Positions 6,581 through 15,737 of a stretch of 64,000 nt of DNA are shown here, one piece after another (the first letter of the stretch is position 1; every line of letters begins with the position of its first letter). The translations under genes and the position numbers were made by a program. Location: NCBI GenBank assembly GCA_964525555.1, contig CAZGHN010000001.1:248001-312000 (forward strand), written 5' to 3'. This DNA comes from JAFGHJ01 sp964525555. GTDB taxonomy: Bacteria > Hydrothermota > UBA3072. Below the pieces are notes generated by a model. That model worked only from the letters and a program-made list of their open reading frames with translations, was not told where the DNA came from and made no database searches.

Positions 6581-9061
6581 ATGATAAAAGAAAGAATTAC
6601 AATGATATTTATTCTTATGGCTTTTCCTCTAGCATGCTTCACACAAGGAATCGATACTGACATACTTAAGAAGCTAACAGAGGGAAAAGTAAAAATTCCT
6701 ACACAAATAACACCAGCCGATAGCTTAAAATCGAAACAAATAAAGATTCCCAAAGAAGACACTCTTTCGGCCATCGAAAAAATGTTCAAAGAAAAATATA
6801 TGGTCACCTCTCGAAGAATGAAACTTGAACAAATTAAAGATTCTCTGACAGAACAAATAAGAGACGAATCTTTAAAAGTCGAACTTGCCATGATTAGAAA
6901 AGACACACTGTTTTTTCCGGATACTTCATACCTTAGCTTAAGAAAAAACCTATTTAAAGTAAACAAACAACTTGATTCTTCCTTTGTAACCTTAAGGCAA
7001 TTCGGATACGATATGTTCCAGACATCATTATATGATATACCAACCTTCGCACCGGTAGCAGAAAATTATATTTTAGGGCCCGGAGACGAACTATCTATTG
7101 TAATATCGGGAGAACTTAATAATTCGTGGATGGAAAGTATAAACCGAGAAGGCGCAATCGTTCTTCCATATATTGGAAGTATAAATCTCTGGGGAAAAAC
7201 ATACGCAGAAAGCAAATATTTAATAAAAGAAGCATTCAGCAAAGAATTTTCCAATATCGACGTCACTGTAAGTCTTGGAAATTTGAAAAGCGTGAATGTT
7301 TTCATTCTCGGAGAAGTAAACAAACCCGGAATATATAGTACCACTGTACTCTCAAATCCCCTTGCATCTCTTTTCGAAGCAGGCGGACCAAAAAAATCGG
7401 GAAGCTTAAGAAATATAAAGTATATATCTAGCAAAGGTAACTCAAAAAATATTGATTTATATACACTTCTCGTTAAAAAAAGACCTCTGCCTGCTATACA
7501 ATTTTCATCCGGAGATATTCTATTTGTACCTCCAATCGAAGATGTAGCAGGAATTAGCGGAGCAATAAACAGACCCGGCATATACGAATTAAAAGATAAT
7601 GAACGATTATCAGAACTAATAGAGATGGCCGGAAAATCTCTTCCCACAGCAGGCAAAAAACGAATTCAGCTTGAGAGAATATCTCCTGACAACGAAAAAA
7701 TTGTAAAGGATTTAAAATTCGAAGATCAGGCTGATTTCCATAGAATAGCAAAGAACGTAAAAATCGAGAATGGAGACCTCGTTCGTGTATTCGAAATACC
7801 ACCTTATCTGCATAACTATGTTGAAATAGTAGGAAATGTCAAGAACGAAGGAACCTTTGGATTGAAAGATGGGATGACCGTCCTCGACCTGATAAATGAA
7901 GCCGGGGGAATAAGAAAAGGAACATATATAAAACGAGCAGAAATCCTACGTTTTGCAGGCGTGACATACCCAAAAATAATAGAGATCAATCTTGAAAAAT
8001 TGCTCGATGGTTCTACCGAAGATAACATAAAACTTGTAGAATGGGACCGTTTAACAATCTTCAGCAATGAGAATTTGGAAGAAAAATTCTTTGTAGAAAT
8101 ATCAGGAGAAGTAGAAAAACCAGATTCCTACCCTCTTCATCCTCAAATGAGAATAATGGATCTTTTATTCCTGGCACGCACAAAAATTTCGGCACAAGAT
8201 GAAGCAGAACTTTTCAGAATAGATCAGGATAAAGGTGCTTACGTAGAAAAAATTAACATTAAAAACGAAGAAGATCTAAATATCCCTCTACAACCGAGAG
8301 ATTATATACTAATAAAAAGAAACCCATATTACAGAGAAGTAGGAACAGTAAACTTAAAAGGAGAATTTAATTTTCCGGGTAACTACCAGATAAAAGTCGG
8401 AACACCTTTAAAAGAGCTTATTGACAGAGCTGGAGGATTCACAGAAAACGCATATCTCGAAGGAGCAATATTTTCAAGAGTATCTGTAGCGGAAGCACAA
8501 AATCAGGCAATAGCAGATTTAACCACAGAAACAAGAATGAGACTTCTCTATGAACAAAGAACCCTAATGAGCAGTATGCAATCAGAGGCAGATAAGCTGG
8601 CAAATATGGAATACATAAGAATTCAGCAACAACAATTATCTTCTATAATGGCAAGATCCAAAAAGAAAGGAAGAATCGTAATAAACCTTCTGGACCCTGA
8701 ACAAATAAATATGCCCCTTGAAAACGCAGATACAATATATGTACCTTTACTGCCTAAAACTGTCCAGATAATAGGAGAAGTTTATAACCCAACCGGAATA
8801 GCCTATAAAGATGGATTATCCTTGAATGATTATTTAGCTATGGCAGGAGGGCCAAAACCATCTGCAGACAGAAAAGAAATATATGTCAGAAGAGCTTCAG
8901 GAAAAGTTGAAAAAGGAACCACCAAAATAAAACCAGGTGACACGATTGTAGTTCCAGTTAAAGTCAAGGTGGGAGTTTCTTTCTGGCAAGTTTTGGGAAA
9001 TACTGTAGACATTGTGTACAAAGTAGCGTTGGCTGTACTGGCATTTAATGCTATTAAATAA
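6581..9061 (+). CDS. Polysaccharide export outer-membrane protein with multiple SLBB domains
   Basis: 826 residues. A signal peptide (residues 1-22, cleavage near ACFTQG) and a helical linker precede a Poly_export domain (about 160-235, starting NYILGPGDELSI). About six SLBB beta-grasp repeats follow, each marked by a (G)EVxxPGxY-like turn: ILGEVNKPGIY, SGAINRPGIY, VGNVKNEGTF, SGEVEKPDSY, LKGEFNFPGNY, IGEVYNPTGI. A C-terminal hydrophobic helix follows. Wza-family proteins form the outer-membrane channel for capsule or exopolysaccharide. This one is longer than Wza (about 380) and resembles the long multi-SLBB type. It is separate from the Wzz-like gene at 30.5 kb but probably serves the same polysaccharide. 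Confidence 0.9.
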   Translation: MIKERITMIFILMAFPLACFTQGIDTDILKKLTEGKVKIPTQITPADSLKSKQIKIPKEDTLSAIEKMFKEKYMVTSRRMKLEQIKDSLTEQIRDESLKVELAMIRKDTLFFPDTSYLSLRKNLFKVNKQLDSSFVTLRQFGYDMFQTSLYDIPTFAPVAENYILGPGDELSIVISGELNNSWMESINREGAIVLPYIGSINLWGKTYAESKYLIKEAFSKEFSNIDVTVSLGNLKSVNVFILGEVNKPGIYSTTVLSNPLASLFEAGGPKKSGSLRNIKYISSKGNSKNIDLYTLLVKKRPLPAIQFSSGDILFVPPIEDVAGISGAINRPGIYELKDNERLSELIEMAGKSLPTAGKKRIQLERISPDNEKIVKDLKFEDQADFHRIAKNVKIENGDLVRVFEIPPYLHNYVEIVGNVKNEGTFGLKDGMTVLDLINEAGGIRKGTYIKRAEILRFAGVTYPKIIEINLEKLLDGSTEDNIKLVEWDRLTIFSNENLEEKFFVEISGEVEKPDSYPLHPQMRIMDLLFLARTKISAQDEAELFRIDQDKGAYVEKINIKNEEDLNIPLQPRDYILIKRNPYYREVGTVNLKGEFNFPGNYQIKVGTPLKELIDRAGGFTENAYLEGAIFSRVSVAEAQNQAIADLTTETRMRLLYEQRTLMSSMQSEADKLANMEYIRIQQQQLSSIMARSKKKGRIVINLLDPEQINMPLENADTIYVPLLPKTVQIIGEVYNPTGIAYKDGLSLNDYLAMAGGPKPSADRKEIYVRRASGKVEKGTTKIKPGDTIVVPVKVKVGVSFWQVLGNTVDIVYKVALAVLAFNAIK

Positions 9062-9091
9062 AATTAATAATTTTTAGCTGCCAATCAATAC

Positions 9092-9119
9092 TTGACTATT
9101 CAAACAAATCCTTTATTAT
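9092..9119 (+). promoter_or_regulatory. Promoter for the DUF502-to-lepB gene run
   Basis: -35 TTGACT (9092-9097), 16-bp spacer, -10 TATTAT (9114-9119). The ATG is at 9134, so the leader would be only about 8 bases. No ribosome-binding site is visible before it. Confidence 0.75.
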
Positions 9120-9133
9120 TTTAGTAAAATAAT

Positions 9134-9742
9134 ATGGCTTTAAGAAATAAAATTAAGAGGCACTTTATAACGGGATTGGTTGCCATTCTTCCACTAGTGT
9201 TAACAGTTGGAGTTATATGGTTTCTAATACAAAAAATTGGCGGTTTTTTTGGTAAATATTTTACCCAGATTTATCTTTTTTCCGAAATATCTAAACCGTT
9301 ATCATCATTGATTGGATTTATTTCCGTAATAATTGTAATTTATATAATAGGATTTATTACTTCGAGTTTCATAGGAAGATGGGCATTAAGTACTCTCGAC
9401 AAAATAATGACAAAACTACCTCTCGTAAAAGGTCTCTATAACGCAACCAGGCAGCTCGTAAACGCAATAATGATAGACCATTCCGCTTTTAGTAAAGTAG
9501 TTATAATAAAATATCCCTGGAAAAATACATATACACTTGCATTTTTAACCAGCAAAGAGAAATGGAAAATCGGAAAGGAAGAATATTATAATGTCTTTCT
9601 ACCAACATCACCAAATCCTACTTCCGGGTATTATCTCATTTATCCTGTATCCGATATTATAGAAACAGAAATTTCGATCCAAGATGGATTTAAAATCATA
9701 ACATCTGGAGGAGTTATACTCCCAAAAACGAGAAAATACTAG
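9134..9742 (+). CDS. DUF502 family membrane protein
   Basis: 202 residues. Two transmembrane helices occupy about residues 10-32 and 55-78 (ITGLVAILPLVLTVGVIWFLI and SSLIGFISVIIVIYIIGFIT). The DUF502 signature region follows (PLVKGLYNATRQLVNAI), then a soluble strand-rich domain containing FLPTSPNPTSGYY. Members are inner-membrane proteins of unknown function found widely in bacteria and plants. Its last base is shared with the next gene's GTG start, so the two are translationally coupled. Confidence 0.9.
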   Translation: MALRNKIKRHFITGLVAILPLVLTVGVIWFLIQKIGGFFGKYFTQIYLFSEISKPLSSLIGFISVIIVIYIIGFITSSFIGRWALSTLDKIMTKLPLVKGLYNATRQLVNAIMIDHSAFSKVVIIKYPWKNTYTLAFLTSKEKWKIGKEEYYNVFLPTSPNPTSGYYLIYPVSDIIETEISIQDGFKIITSGGVILPKTRKY

Positions 9743-10521
9743 TGTTTAAGTGGTTTAGAAAATCAACAATTAAAAGCGAGAAGGGTCTGAAGGAACTAAT
9801 CGCCGAAGTGGAAGAAAACGGTGTCATCTCTGAAGATGAAGAAGAACTTCTGACCGCAATATTTGCACTTGACAGTACGGTTGCTGAAGATGTAATGGTT
9901 CCTCGAACTGATATAGAATGTATTTCTATAGATCAAGATATCGAAGCACTAATCGACCATTACCGGAAAAAAAGACATACAAAAATACCGGTATACGATG
10001 GGTCTCTCGATAATATAGTTGGAATTATCTATATGACCGAAGTTCTAAGGTTATGGGGCGAAGACAGCAAAATCCTTGTAGGTGATCTAATGCGACTGCC
10101 TTATTTTATACCTTACACAAAAAACGTACTATCAACGCTAAGAGAATTTCAGAAAAAACACATTTCCATTGCAATTGTCATGGACGAATTTGGAGGGGTA
10201 GCAGGACTTCTTACTACAGAAGACCTGATCGAAGAAATAGTTGGTGAATTGCAGGATGAATTAGACAAGGAAAAAACAATTTATAAAAAATTAGAAGATG
10301 GCTCTATAATAGTTCCCGGAACATTTGAGCTTGAACAACTTGAAGAAATTCTTCCTATATGTTATGAAGATAAAGATATAAGAACAGTAGGAGGATTAAT
10401 TTTCGCACACCTAAATCATATTCCTCAGGAAGGCGAAACAGTCGTTATCGGAAATATAAAATTTACGATACTCAAAGCAACCAGACAGAGAATAGGAAAA
10501 GTAAAGGTCAAATTAGAATGA
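9742..10521 (+). CDS. CorC/HlyC-like CBS-pair protein
   Basis: 259 residues, GTG start overlapping the previous stop. It contains an acidic leader (VSEDEEELLTAIFALDSTVAEDVMVPRTDI), two CBS domains (about 45-170; the second includes MDEFGGVAGLLTTEDLIEEIVGE) and a C-terminal transporter-associated domain (about 180-259). CorC-type proteins bind nucleotides through the CBS pair and are linked to magnesium/cobalt efflux. The N-terminal CNNM membrane domain of the long paralogues is absent, as in E. coli CorC. The neighbouring DUF502 protein may supply membrane contact (inference). It overlaps dnaE by 4 bases. Confidence 0.9.
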   Translation: MFKWFRKSTIKSEKGLKELIAEVEENGVISEDEEELLTAIFALDSTVAEDVMVPRTDIECISIDQDIEALIDHYRKKRHTKIPVYDGSLDNIVGIIYMTEVLRLWGEDSKILVGDLMRLPYFIPYTKNVLSTLREFQKKHISIAIVMDEFGGVAGLLTTEDLIEEIVGELQDELDKEKTIYKKLEDGSIIVPGTFELEQLEEILPICYEDKDIRTVGGLIFAHLNHIPQEGETVVIGNIKFTILKATRQRIGKVKVKLE

Positions 10522-13500
10522 GTTTCACACATCTTCACGTACATAGTCATTACTCAATACTTGACGGCGGAATTAAAATACCAGATTTAATAGCTCAGGT
10601 AAAAAAACTAGGTATGAACTCTGTAGCCCTAACTGATCATGGCAATCTTTTCGGAGCTTTTGAATTTTTCCAGGAAGCGGTAAAAAATCAGATAAAACCA
10701 ATTATTGGAATGGAAGGATATTTTTCAATCGAAGGAAGAAAAAAGAAATCCGAAAATTACCATATAACTCTCTGGGCAAAAAACTCAAAAGGCTACCACA
10801 ATCTGATGAAATTGTCATCATTAGCTTATATCGAAGGATTTTACAAAAGGCCAAGACTGGATAAAGAGATTCTCTTGAAGTATAAAGAGGGAATAATTAT
10901 CGGAACCGCCTGTAGAAACGGAATAATTCCTGCTCTTGTTTATAATGATAATTTGGAAGAATCGGAAAAACAAATAAACTTCTTTAAGAATGAATTCGGC
11001 GAAGATTTCTATATAGAATTAATGAGAGTTGGAATTGAAAATGAAGTTGAGGTTAACGAAAAATTAATAGATCTTTCAAGAAAACATGATATTTCTTTAA
11101 TAGCAACTAACGACGTTCACTACCTGAAACAAGAAGACGCTAAAAGCCATGAAATATTGCTCTTGTTACAGACAAAAAAAACCGTCAGCGAAGAGAATAC
11201 TCTAAAATTACCTACAAATAATTTCTATCTCTGCTCCCCAGAGGAAATGGAAGAACTTTTTAAAGATATTCCAGAAGCCATTGAAAACACACAAGAATTT
11301 ATGGAAAAATGCATACCTGTTCCTTTCGAAACAGACAAAACACTTTTACCTTCAATAGATATACCAAAGGGGTTTAAAGGATTAGGAGAATATCTTGAAC
11401 ACCTCGCAAGAGCAGGACTTACAGAAAAATTAAAAAGGGTAACTCCAGGTGAAGAAGAACGACTACAATATGAACTATCAGTAATTAAAGAATTGGGGCT
11501 ATCCGGTTATTTCCTAATAATCAAAGACATCGTGGATTTCGCTAAAGAAAAAGGAATACCAGTAGGTCCCGGGAGAGGTTCAGCAACAAGCAGTCTTGTT
11601 CTTTATAGCCTTGGAATAACAAATGTAAATCCCTTAAAATACGGCCTTATTTTCGAACGTTTTTTAAATCCACAAAGAGTATCTATGGCAGATGTTGATA
11701 TTGATTTTTCAGATGTCAGAAGGGATGAAATAGTACAACACATTAAGAAAAAATATGGCGAAAGAAACGTTGCTCAAATTGTGACTTTTAGCATTTTAAA
11801 AGCCAGATCAGTAGTAAGAGACGTTGGCAGAGTACTTGAAATACCATACGCCGATTGTGACGAATTAGCAAAAGAAATAGAAAGAGAACAATCAATTGAA
11901 GAAGCAATAAATTCTTCCGGCGACTTAAAAGAAAAAATACAAAATAGAGCTGATCTAAAAGAGTTAATTGATCTCGCTAAAAGTTTAGAGGGATTAATAA
12001 GACAAACTTCCACACACGCAGCAGGAGTGGTAATAGCTCCCGGAGATATTACAGACTTTGTTCCGCTCTTTGTAAGCACAACAGGTGAAGAAAAAGTAAT
12101 TACTACTCAATTTGCCATGGAAACTCTAGAGAGACTTGGACTTTTAAAAGTAGACATTCTCGGGTTAAAAACCCTAACTGTGATACAAGAAACCTTGAAA
12201 AATATTAAACATAAAGTAGATATTTATAATCTAGATAAAGATGACAAAAAAACCTTTGAGCTTATAAGAAAAGGAGATACAACTGGAGTATTCCAATTAG
12301 AATCGGACGGCATGAGAAAAATGTTAAGAAAAATCCATCCTACAGATTTTTCTGATCTTGTAGCATCAGTCGCTTTGTATAGACCCGGACCATTACAGAA
12401 TATTGATCAGGATGAATTTGCTTTGCGAAAACAAGGTAAGATAGAACCGGAATATCCTCACCCAAAATTAAAATCTGTATTAGAAGAAACCTACGGAATT
12501 ATGCTATATCAGGAACAAGTTATGAAAATCGCAAATATACTTGCAGGATTCTCTTTAGGCGAAGCAGACATTTTGAGAAAAGCAATGGGAAAGAAAAAAA
12601 TGGACGTTATGCAGTCAATGGAAGAGAAATTTATTAAAGGATGCACTAATAATGGTCTAACAAAAACTCAAGCAGAAGATATATTCGAAAGAATGAGTGC
12701 TTTTGCAATGTACGGCTTCAATAAAGCACATTCTGTATCCTATGCAGAAATAGCATTCCAAACTGCATATTTGAAGGCTCATTACCCTACTGAATTTTAT
12801 GCTGCTGCTCTTACAAGTAATATAAGTGCAGAAGTAGAAGATATTAGGAAATTCATTAAAGATGCCAGAAAACACGGAATTGAAATAAAACCTCCTGACA
12901 TCAACATATCAGTTTACGAATTTATTCCGGAAAAGAAAACAATACGCTACGGTTTGGGAGGCATTAAAAATGTCGGAAAAAATGCGGTACTCGAGATAAT
13001 TAAAGAAAGAAAAAAACAAAAATTTAAAGATTTCTTTGATTTTGTAGAAAGAGCAGGAGGAAGGCTCGTAAATAAAAAAGTAATAGAGAGTCTTATTAAG
13101 GCAGGAGCTTTTGACTCTATTGAATCAAACAGGCATTCTTTACTCTCTTCTCTTCAAAACGCAATAGATTATGCAAAAACGAAAGAAAAAAGGAAAATGG
13201 ATACATTATTTGAAGAAATAAAAATAGAACTCGTTCCTACAACTCCATTCGATGAAGACGAGAAATTAAGATATGAACAGGAAGCTTACGGTTTTTTCTT
13301 TTCCAGCCATCCTTTAGCTCAATATGAAAAACTTTCCGAAGCACTATTTACACCTTCACAAAAACTGAAGGACTTACCCATAAATAAATTAATTATTGCC
13401 GGAGGAACGGTAACAAAAGTTGAAAAGAAAACATCTAAAAAGAACCGCCGGTGGGCAATATTAAGGGTTGAAGATGAAAATGGAGCTTTTGACGTATTGG

Positions 13501-13883
13501 TATTTCCAAAATTATTTGAGGAATTCGGAAGCAAACTGGATTCTTTAGGTTCTATCGTAGTTAAAGGAAGAATTAAAGAAGACTCCATGAGGAGTCAAAT
13601 TCAAATAACTGCAGAAAAAATAATGCCTTTGGAAAAAATTGAAAACCATCTTAAGTGCGCTTATTTAATTCTCAATATTACAGGACTAGAAGAAGAAGAC
13701 ATAGCTGGAGTAAAAAAGATCTTGGCCGAACACGAGGGTAAAATACCTCTTACAATTCTCTGTAGAAATAACGGTGAAGAAATACGATTAAAATCCAAAG
13801 ACATAAAAATCAAACCGGATGAGCAACTGATACAAAAAGTTAACACCATAATCGGCGAAGGGAGCATTAGATTTAGTATATAA
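10518..13883 (+). CDS. dnaE: DNA polymerase III alpha subunit
   Basis: 1121 residues, replicative polymerase. The N-terminal PHP domain (FTHLHVHSHYSILDGG...) is followed by the palm, with the catalytic aspartates in ADVDIDF where family members usually have PDxDxDF. The third acidic residue is in the KVDILGLKTL block. Fingers (FNKAHSVSYAEIAFQTAYLKAHYP), helix-hairpin-helix and a C-terminal OB-fold (about 940-1040, IIAGGTVTKVEKKTSKKNRRWA) follow. ATGA overlap with the CBS gene. Length is typical of DnaE1, and no proofreading exonuclease is embedded. Confidence 0.97.
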   Translation: MSFTHLHVHSHYSILDGGIKIPDLIAQVKKLGMNSVALTDHGNLFGAFEFFQEAVKNQIKPIIGMEGYFSIEGRKKKSENYHITLWAKNSKGYHNLMKLSSLAYIEGFYKRPRLDKEILLKYKEGIIIGTACRNGIIPALVYNDNLEESEKQINFFKNEFGEDFYIELMRVGIENEVEVNEKLIDLSRKHDISLIATNDVHYLKQEDAKSHEILLLLQTKKTVSEENTLKLPTNNFYLCSPEEMEELFKDIPEAIENTQEFMEKCIPVPFETDKTLLPSIDIPKGFKGLGEYLEHLARAGLTEKLKRVTPGEEERLQYELSVIKELGLSGYFLIIKDIVDFAKEKGIPVGPGRGSATSSLVLYSLGITNVNPLKYGLIFERFLNPQRVSMADVDIDFSDVRRDEIVQHIKKKYGERNVAQIVTFSILKARSVVRDVGRVLEIPYADCDELAKEIEREQSIEEAINSSGDLKEKIQNRADLKELIDLAKSLEGLIRQTSTHAAGVVIAPGDITDFVPLFVSTTGEEKVITTQFAMETLERLGLLKVDILGLKTLTVIQETLKNIKHKVDIYNLDKDDKKTFELIRKGDTTGVFQLESDGMRKMLRKIHPTDFSDLVASVALYRPGPLQNIDQDEFALRKQGKIEPEYPHPKLKSVLEETYGIMLYQEQVMKIANILAGFSLGEADILRKAMGKKKMDVMQSMEEKFIKGCTNNGLTKTQAEDIFERMSAFAMYGFNKAHSVSYAEIAFQTAYLKAHYPTEFYAAALTSNISAEVEDIRKFIKDARKHGIEIKPPDINISVYEFIPEKKTIRYGLGGIKNVGKNAVLEIIKERKKQKFKDFFDFVERAGGRLVNKKVIESLIKAGAFDSIESNRHSLLSSLQNAIDYAKTKEKRKMDTLFEEIKIELVPTTPFDEDEKLRYEQEAYGFFFSSHPLAQYEKLSEALFTPSQKLKDLPINKLIIAGGTVTKVEKKTSKKNRRWAILRVEDENGAFDVLVFPKLFEEFGSKLDSLGSIVVKGRIKEDSMRSQIQITAEKIMPLEKIENHLKCAYLILNITGLEEEDIAGVKKILAEHEGKIPLTILCRNNGEEIRLKSKDIKIKPDEQLIQKVNTIIGEGSIRFSI

Positions 13884-13893
13884 AGGAGGCAAA

Positions 13894-14523
13894 ATGATTT
13901 TTTTTCTATTATCTATGATTTCTACTTATAACGAACCCATAATAGGAATCGATAACCCGTTACCTGTTCTTCTTTATCACGGAGAAGTTTTAATACAAAT
14001 AAAAGAAGAACCCATTGGCAATCTGAGAGCTAAACTTGGAGTTGGAATTTGGAACGGCATTATATTAGCCACAAGTTTCGGCGGCACAAATATTGTAGGA
14101 TACGAAAGTATCGAATGGGAAGATCGTCCAGCACTTGATCTTCGAATTCGTCTATTCGGTAACGAAATAATAGAAAGCGTAATCGGTTATAACGATGAAC
14201 CGATTGAAATATACGAAAAGAAATACTTGTTTGTAACCGTGGGGGGTAGATTAATACCGGGTCTTCTCCTATCCGGAGGCGCAAATTATAACTTCGACGA
14301 AGGAAACGGAATGGACATTTTTGGAAACCTGACTTTCAATTTAGCCGAAGCGCACACTTTCTATCTCGAATACATAATGGGAGCAAACGATGTGGATGAG
14401 AACAGATTCAATCTCGGTTATAAATTACAATCCGGAAGCCTGGGCATTCAGTTTGACCTTAAAAATATTCTCTCAGGAAATGTAGGCAGACAACTCCAGA
14501 TATTTTACAGGGAAAGCTTTTAG
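13894..14523 (+). CDS. Hypothetical strand-rich envelope protein
   Basis: 209 residues behind an AAAGGAGG site. The N-terminus is hydrophobic but short (MIFFLLSMIS), and its signal status is uncertain. The body alternates polar and hydrophobic residues with many Gly, Asn and Tyr, and ends in an aromatic residue (YRESF). This is typical of small outer-membrane beta-barrel or YjbH-like proteins. The block LGVGIWNGIILATSFGGTNIVGY may be a useful search seed. It sits between dnaE and purA in the same direction. No specific family or function recognised. Confidence 0.6.
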   Translation: MIFFLLSMISTYNEPIIGIDNPLPVLLYHGEVLIQIKEEPIGNLRAKLGVGIWNGIILATSFGGTNIVGYESIEWEDRPALDLRIRLFGNEIIESVIGYNDEPIEIYEKKYLFVTVGGRLIPGLLLSGGANYNFDEGNGMDIFGNLTFNLAEAHTFYLEYIMGANDVDENRFNLGYKLQSGSLGIQFDLKNILSGNVGRQLQIFYRESF

Positions 14524-14534
14524 GGTAAGCGGAC

Positions 14535-15737
14535 ATGAAAAAAGGGAACGCAGCGGTAATAGGTCTCCAATGGGGAGACGAAGGCAAAGGAAAAGTAATA
14601 GATACTCTAGCCGAATCTTTTGATGTAGTATGTAGATATCAAGGCGGAGCAAATGCCGGACATACAATTTTCTATAATGGGGAAAAACTATCCCTGCATC
14701 TTATTCCCTCGGGGATACTTCGTTCGGATAAAATATCTATTATTGGCAATGGGGTCGTAATCGATCTGCTTCAGCTTATCAAAGAAATTGAAGAGTTGAA
14801 AGAAAAAGGGATAAAAATAAAGAATAACCTTAAAATAAGCAAAAGAAGCCACCTGATACTACCCTCCTACTTCGAAGAAGAAAAAGAAATGAAAGAGATT
14901 ATAGGCACAACGGGAAGAGCAATAGGACCGGCTTACTCCAACAAAATACTAAGAAAAGGACTACGCATGGGAGATATCTTCTCTTCCGACTATTTAGATA
15001 ATTTCGGCCTACCAGATGAATATCTCGAGAAAATAAAATTTTTCAAGAATGAATACGGGCACACGGTAGTCGATACAGTAGAACTTATTCGAAATATGCT
15101 AAAAGATAATAAAAGAATAATATTCGAAGGAGCTCAGGGTGTACTTTTAGATATAGATTTTGGCACTTACCCTTATGTTACATCATCCAATCCTACACCA
15201 GGAGGCATCCTAACCGGAAGCGGGATTCCGCCAAACTTAATCCCCAATATAATTGGTATTTCAAAAGCATACACAACAAGAGTAGGAAAGGGGCCCTTTC
15301 CAAGTCGAATGGAAAAAGAAACAGAAGAACTTATACGTAATACGGGTAACGAATTCGGAGCAACTACAGGAAGGCCAAGAGGATGTGGCTGGTTAGACCT
15401 TGTTGCACTGAGATTTTCCTGCTGGATATCGGGAATCACCGAGATAGTACTTACAAAGATTGACGTATTGGACGGTCTCCCAGAAGTAAAAATTGCAACT
15501 GCCTACGAAATAGACAGAGAAAAACAAGAATGGTATCCGTCAGAAGTATGGAAACTGGAAAAAGTTAAACCAATTTATAATAGTTTACCCGGATGGAAGA
15601 ACACAAAATCTATAAAAAAGTACAATGATTTACCAGATGAGGCGATAAACTTTATCAAATTCGTTGAAGATTCACTTGATATTCCCATAAAATATATATC
15701 AACGGGCAGAGAAAGAGGTGATTTGATCTGTGTTTAG
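14535..15737 (+). CDS. purA: Adenylosuccinate synthetase
   Basis: 400 residues. Converts IMP, aspartate and GTP to adenylosuccinate in AMP synthesis. The signature start GLQWGDEGKGKVID (P-loop) is clear, followed by GGANAGHT, the GTTGRAIGPAY region, FEGAQGVLLDIDFGTYPYVTSSN and the base-recognition end (STGRERGDLI). It is slightly shorter than the usual ~430. The stop overlaps the secA GTG start by 8 bases. Confidence 0.97.
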   Translation: MKKGNAAVIGLQWGDEGKGKVIDTLAESFDVVCRYQGGANAGHTIFYNGEKLSLHLIPSGILRSDKISIIGNGVVIDLLQLIKEIEELKEKGIKIKNNLKISKRSHLILPSYFEEEKEMKEIIGTTGRAIGPAYSNKILRKGLRMGDIFSSDYLDNFGLPDEYLEKIKFFKNEYGHTVVDTVELIRNMLKDNKRIIFEGAQGVLLDIDFGTYPYVTSSNPTPGGILTGSGIPPNLIPNIIGISKAYTTRVGKGPFPSRMEKETEELIRNTGNEFGATTGRPRGCGWLDLVALRFSCWISGITEIVLTKIDVLDGLPEVKIATAYEIDREKQEWYPSEVWKLEKVKPIYNSLPGWKNTKSIKKYNDLPDEAINFIKFVEDSLDIPIKYISTGRERGDLICV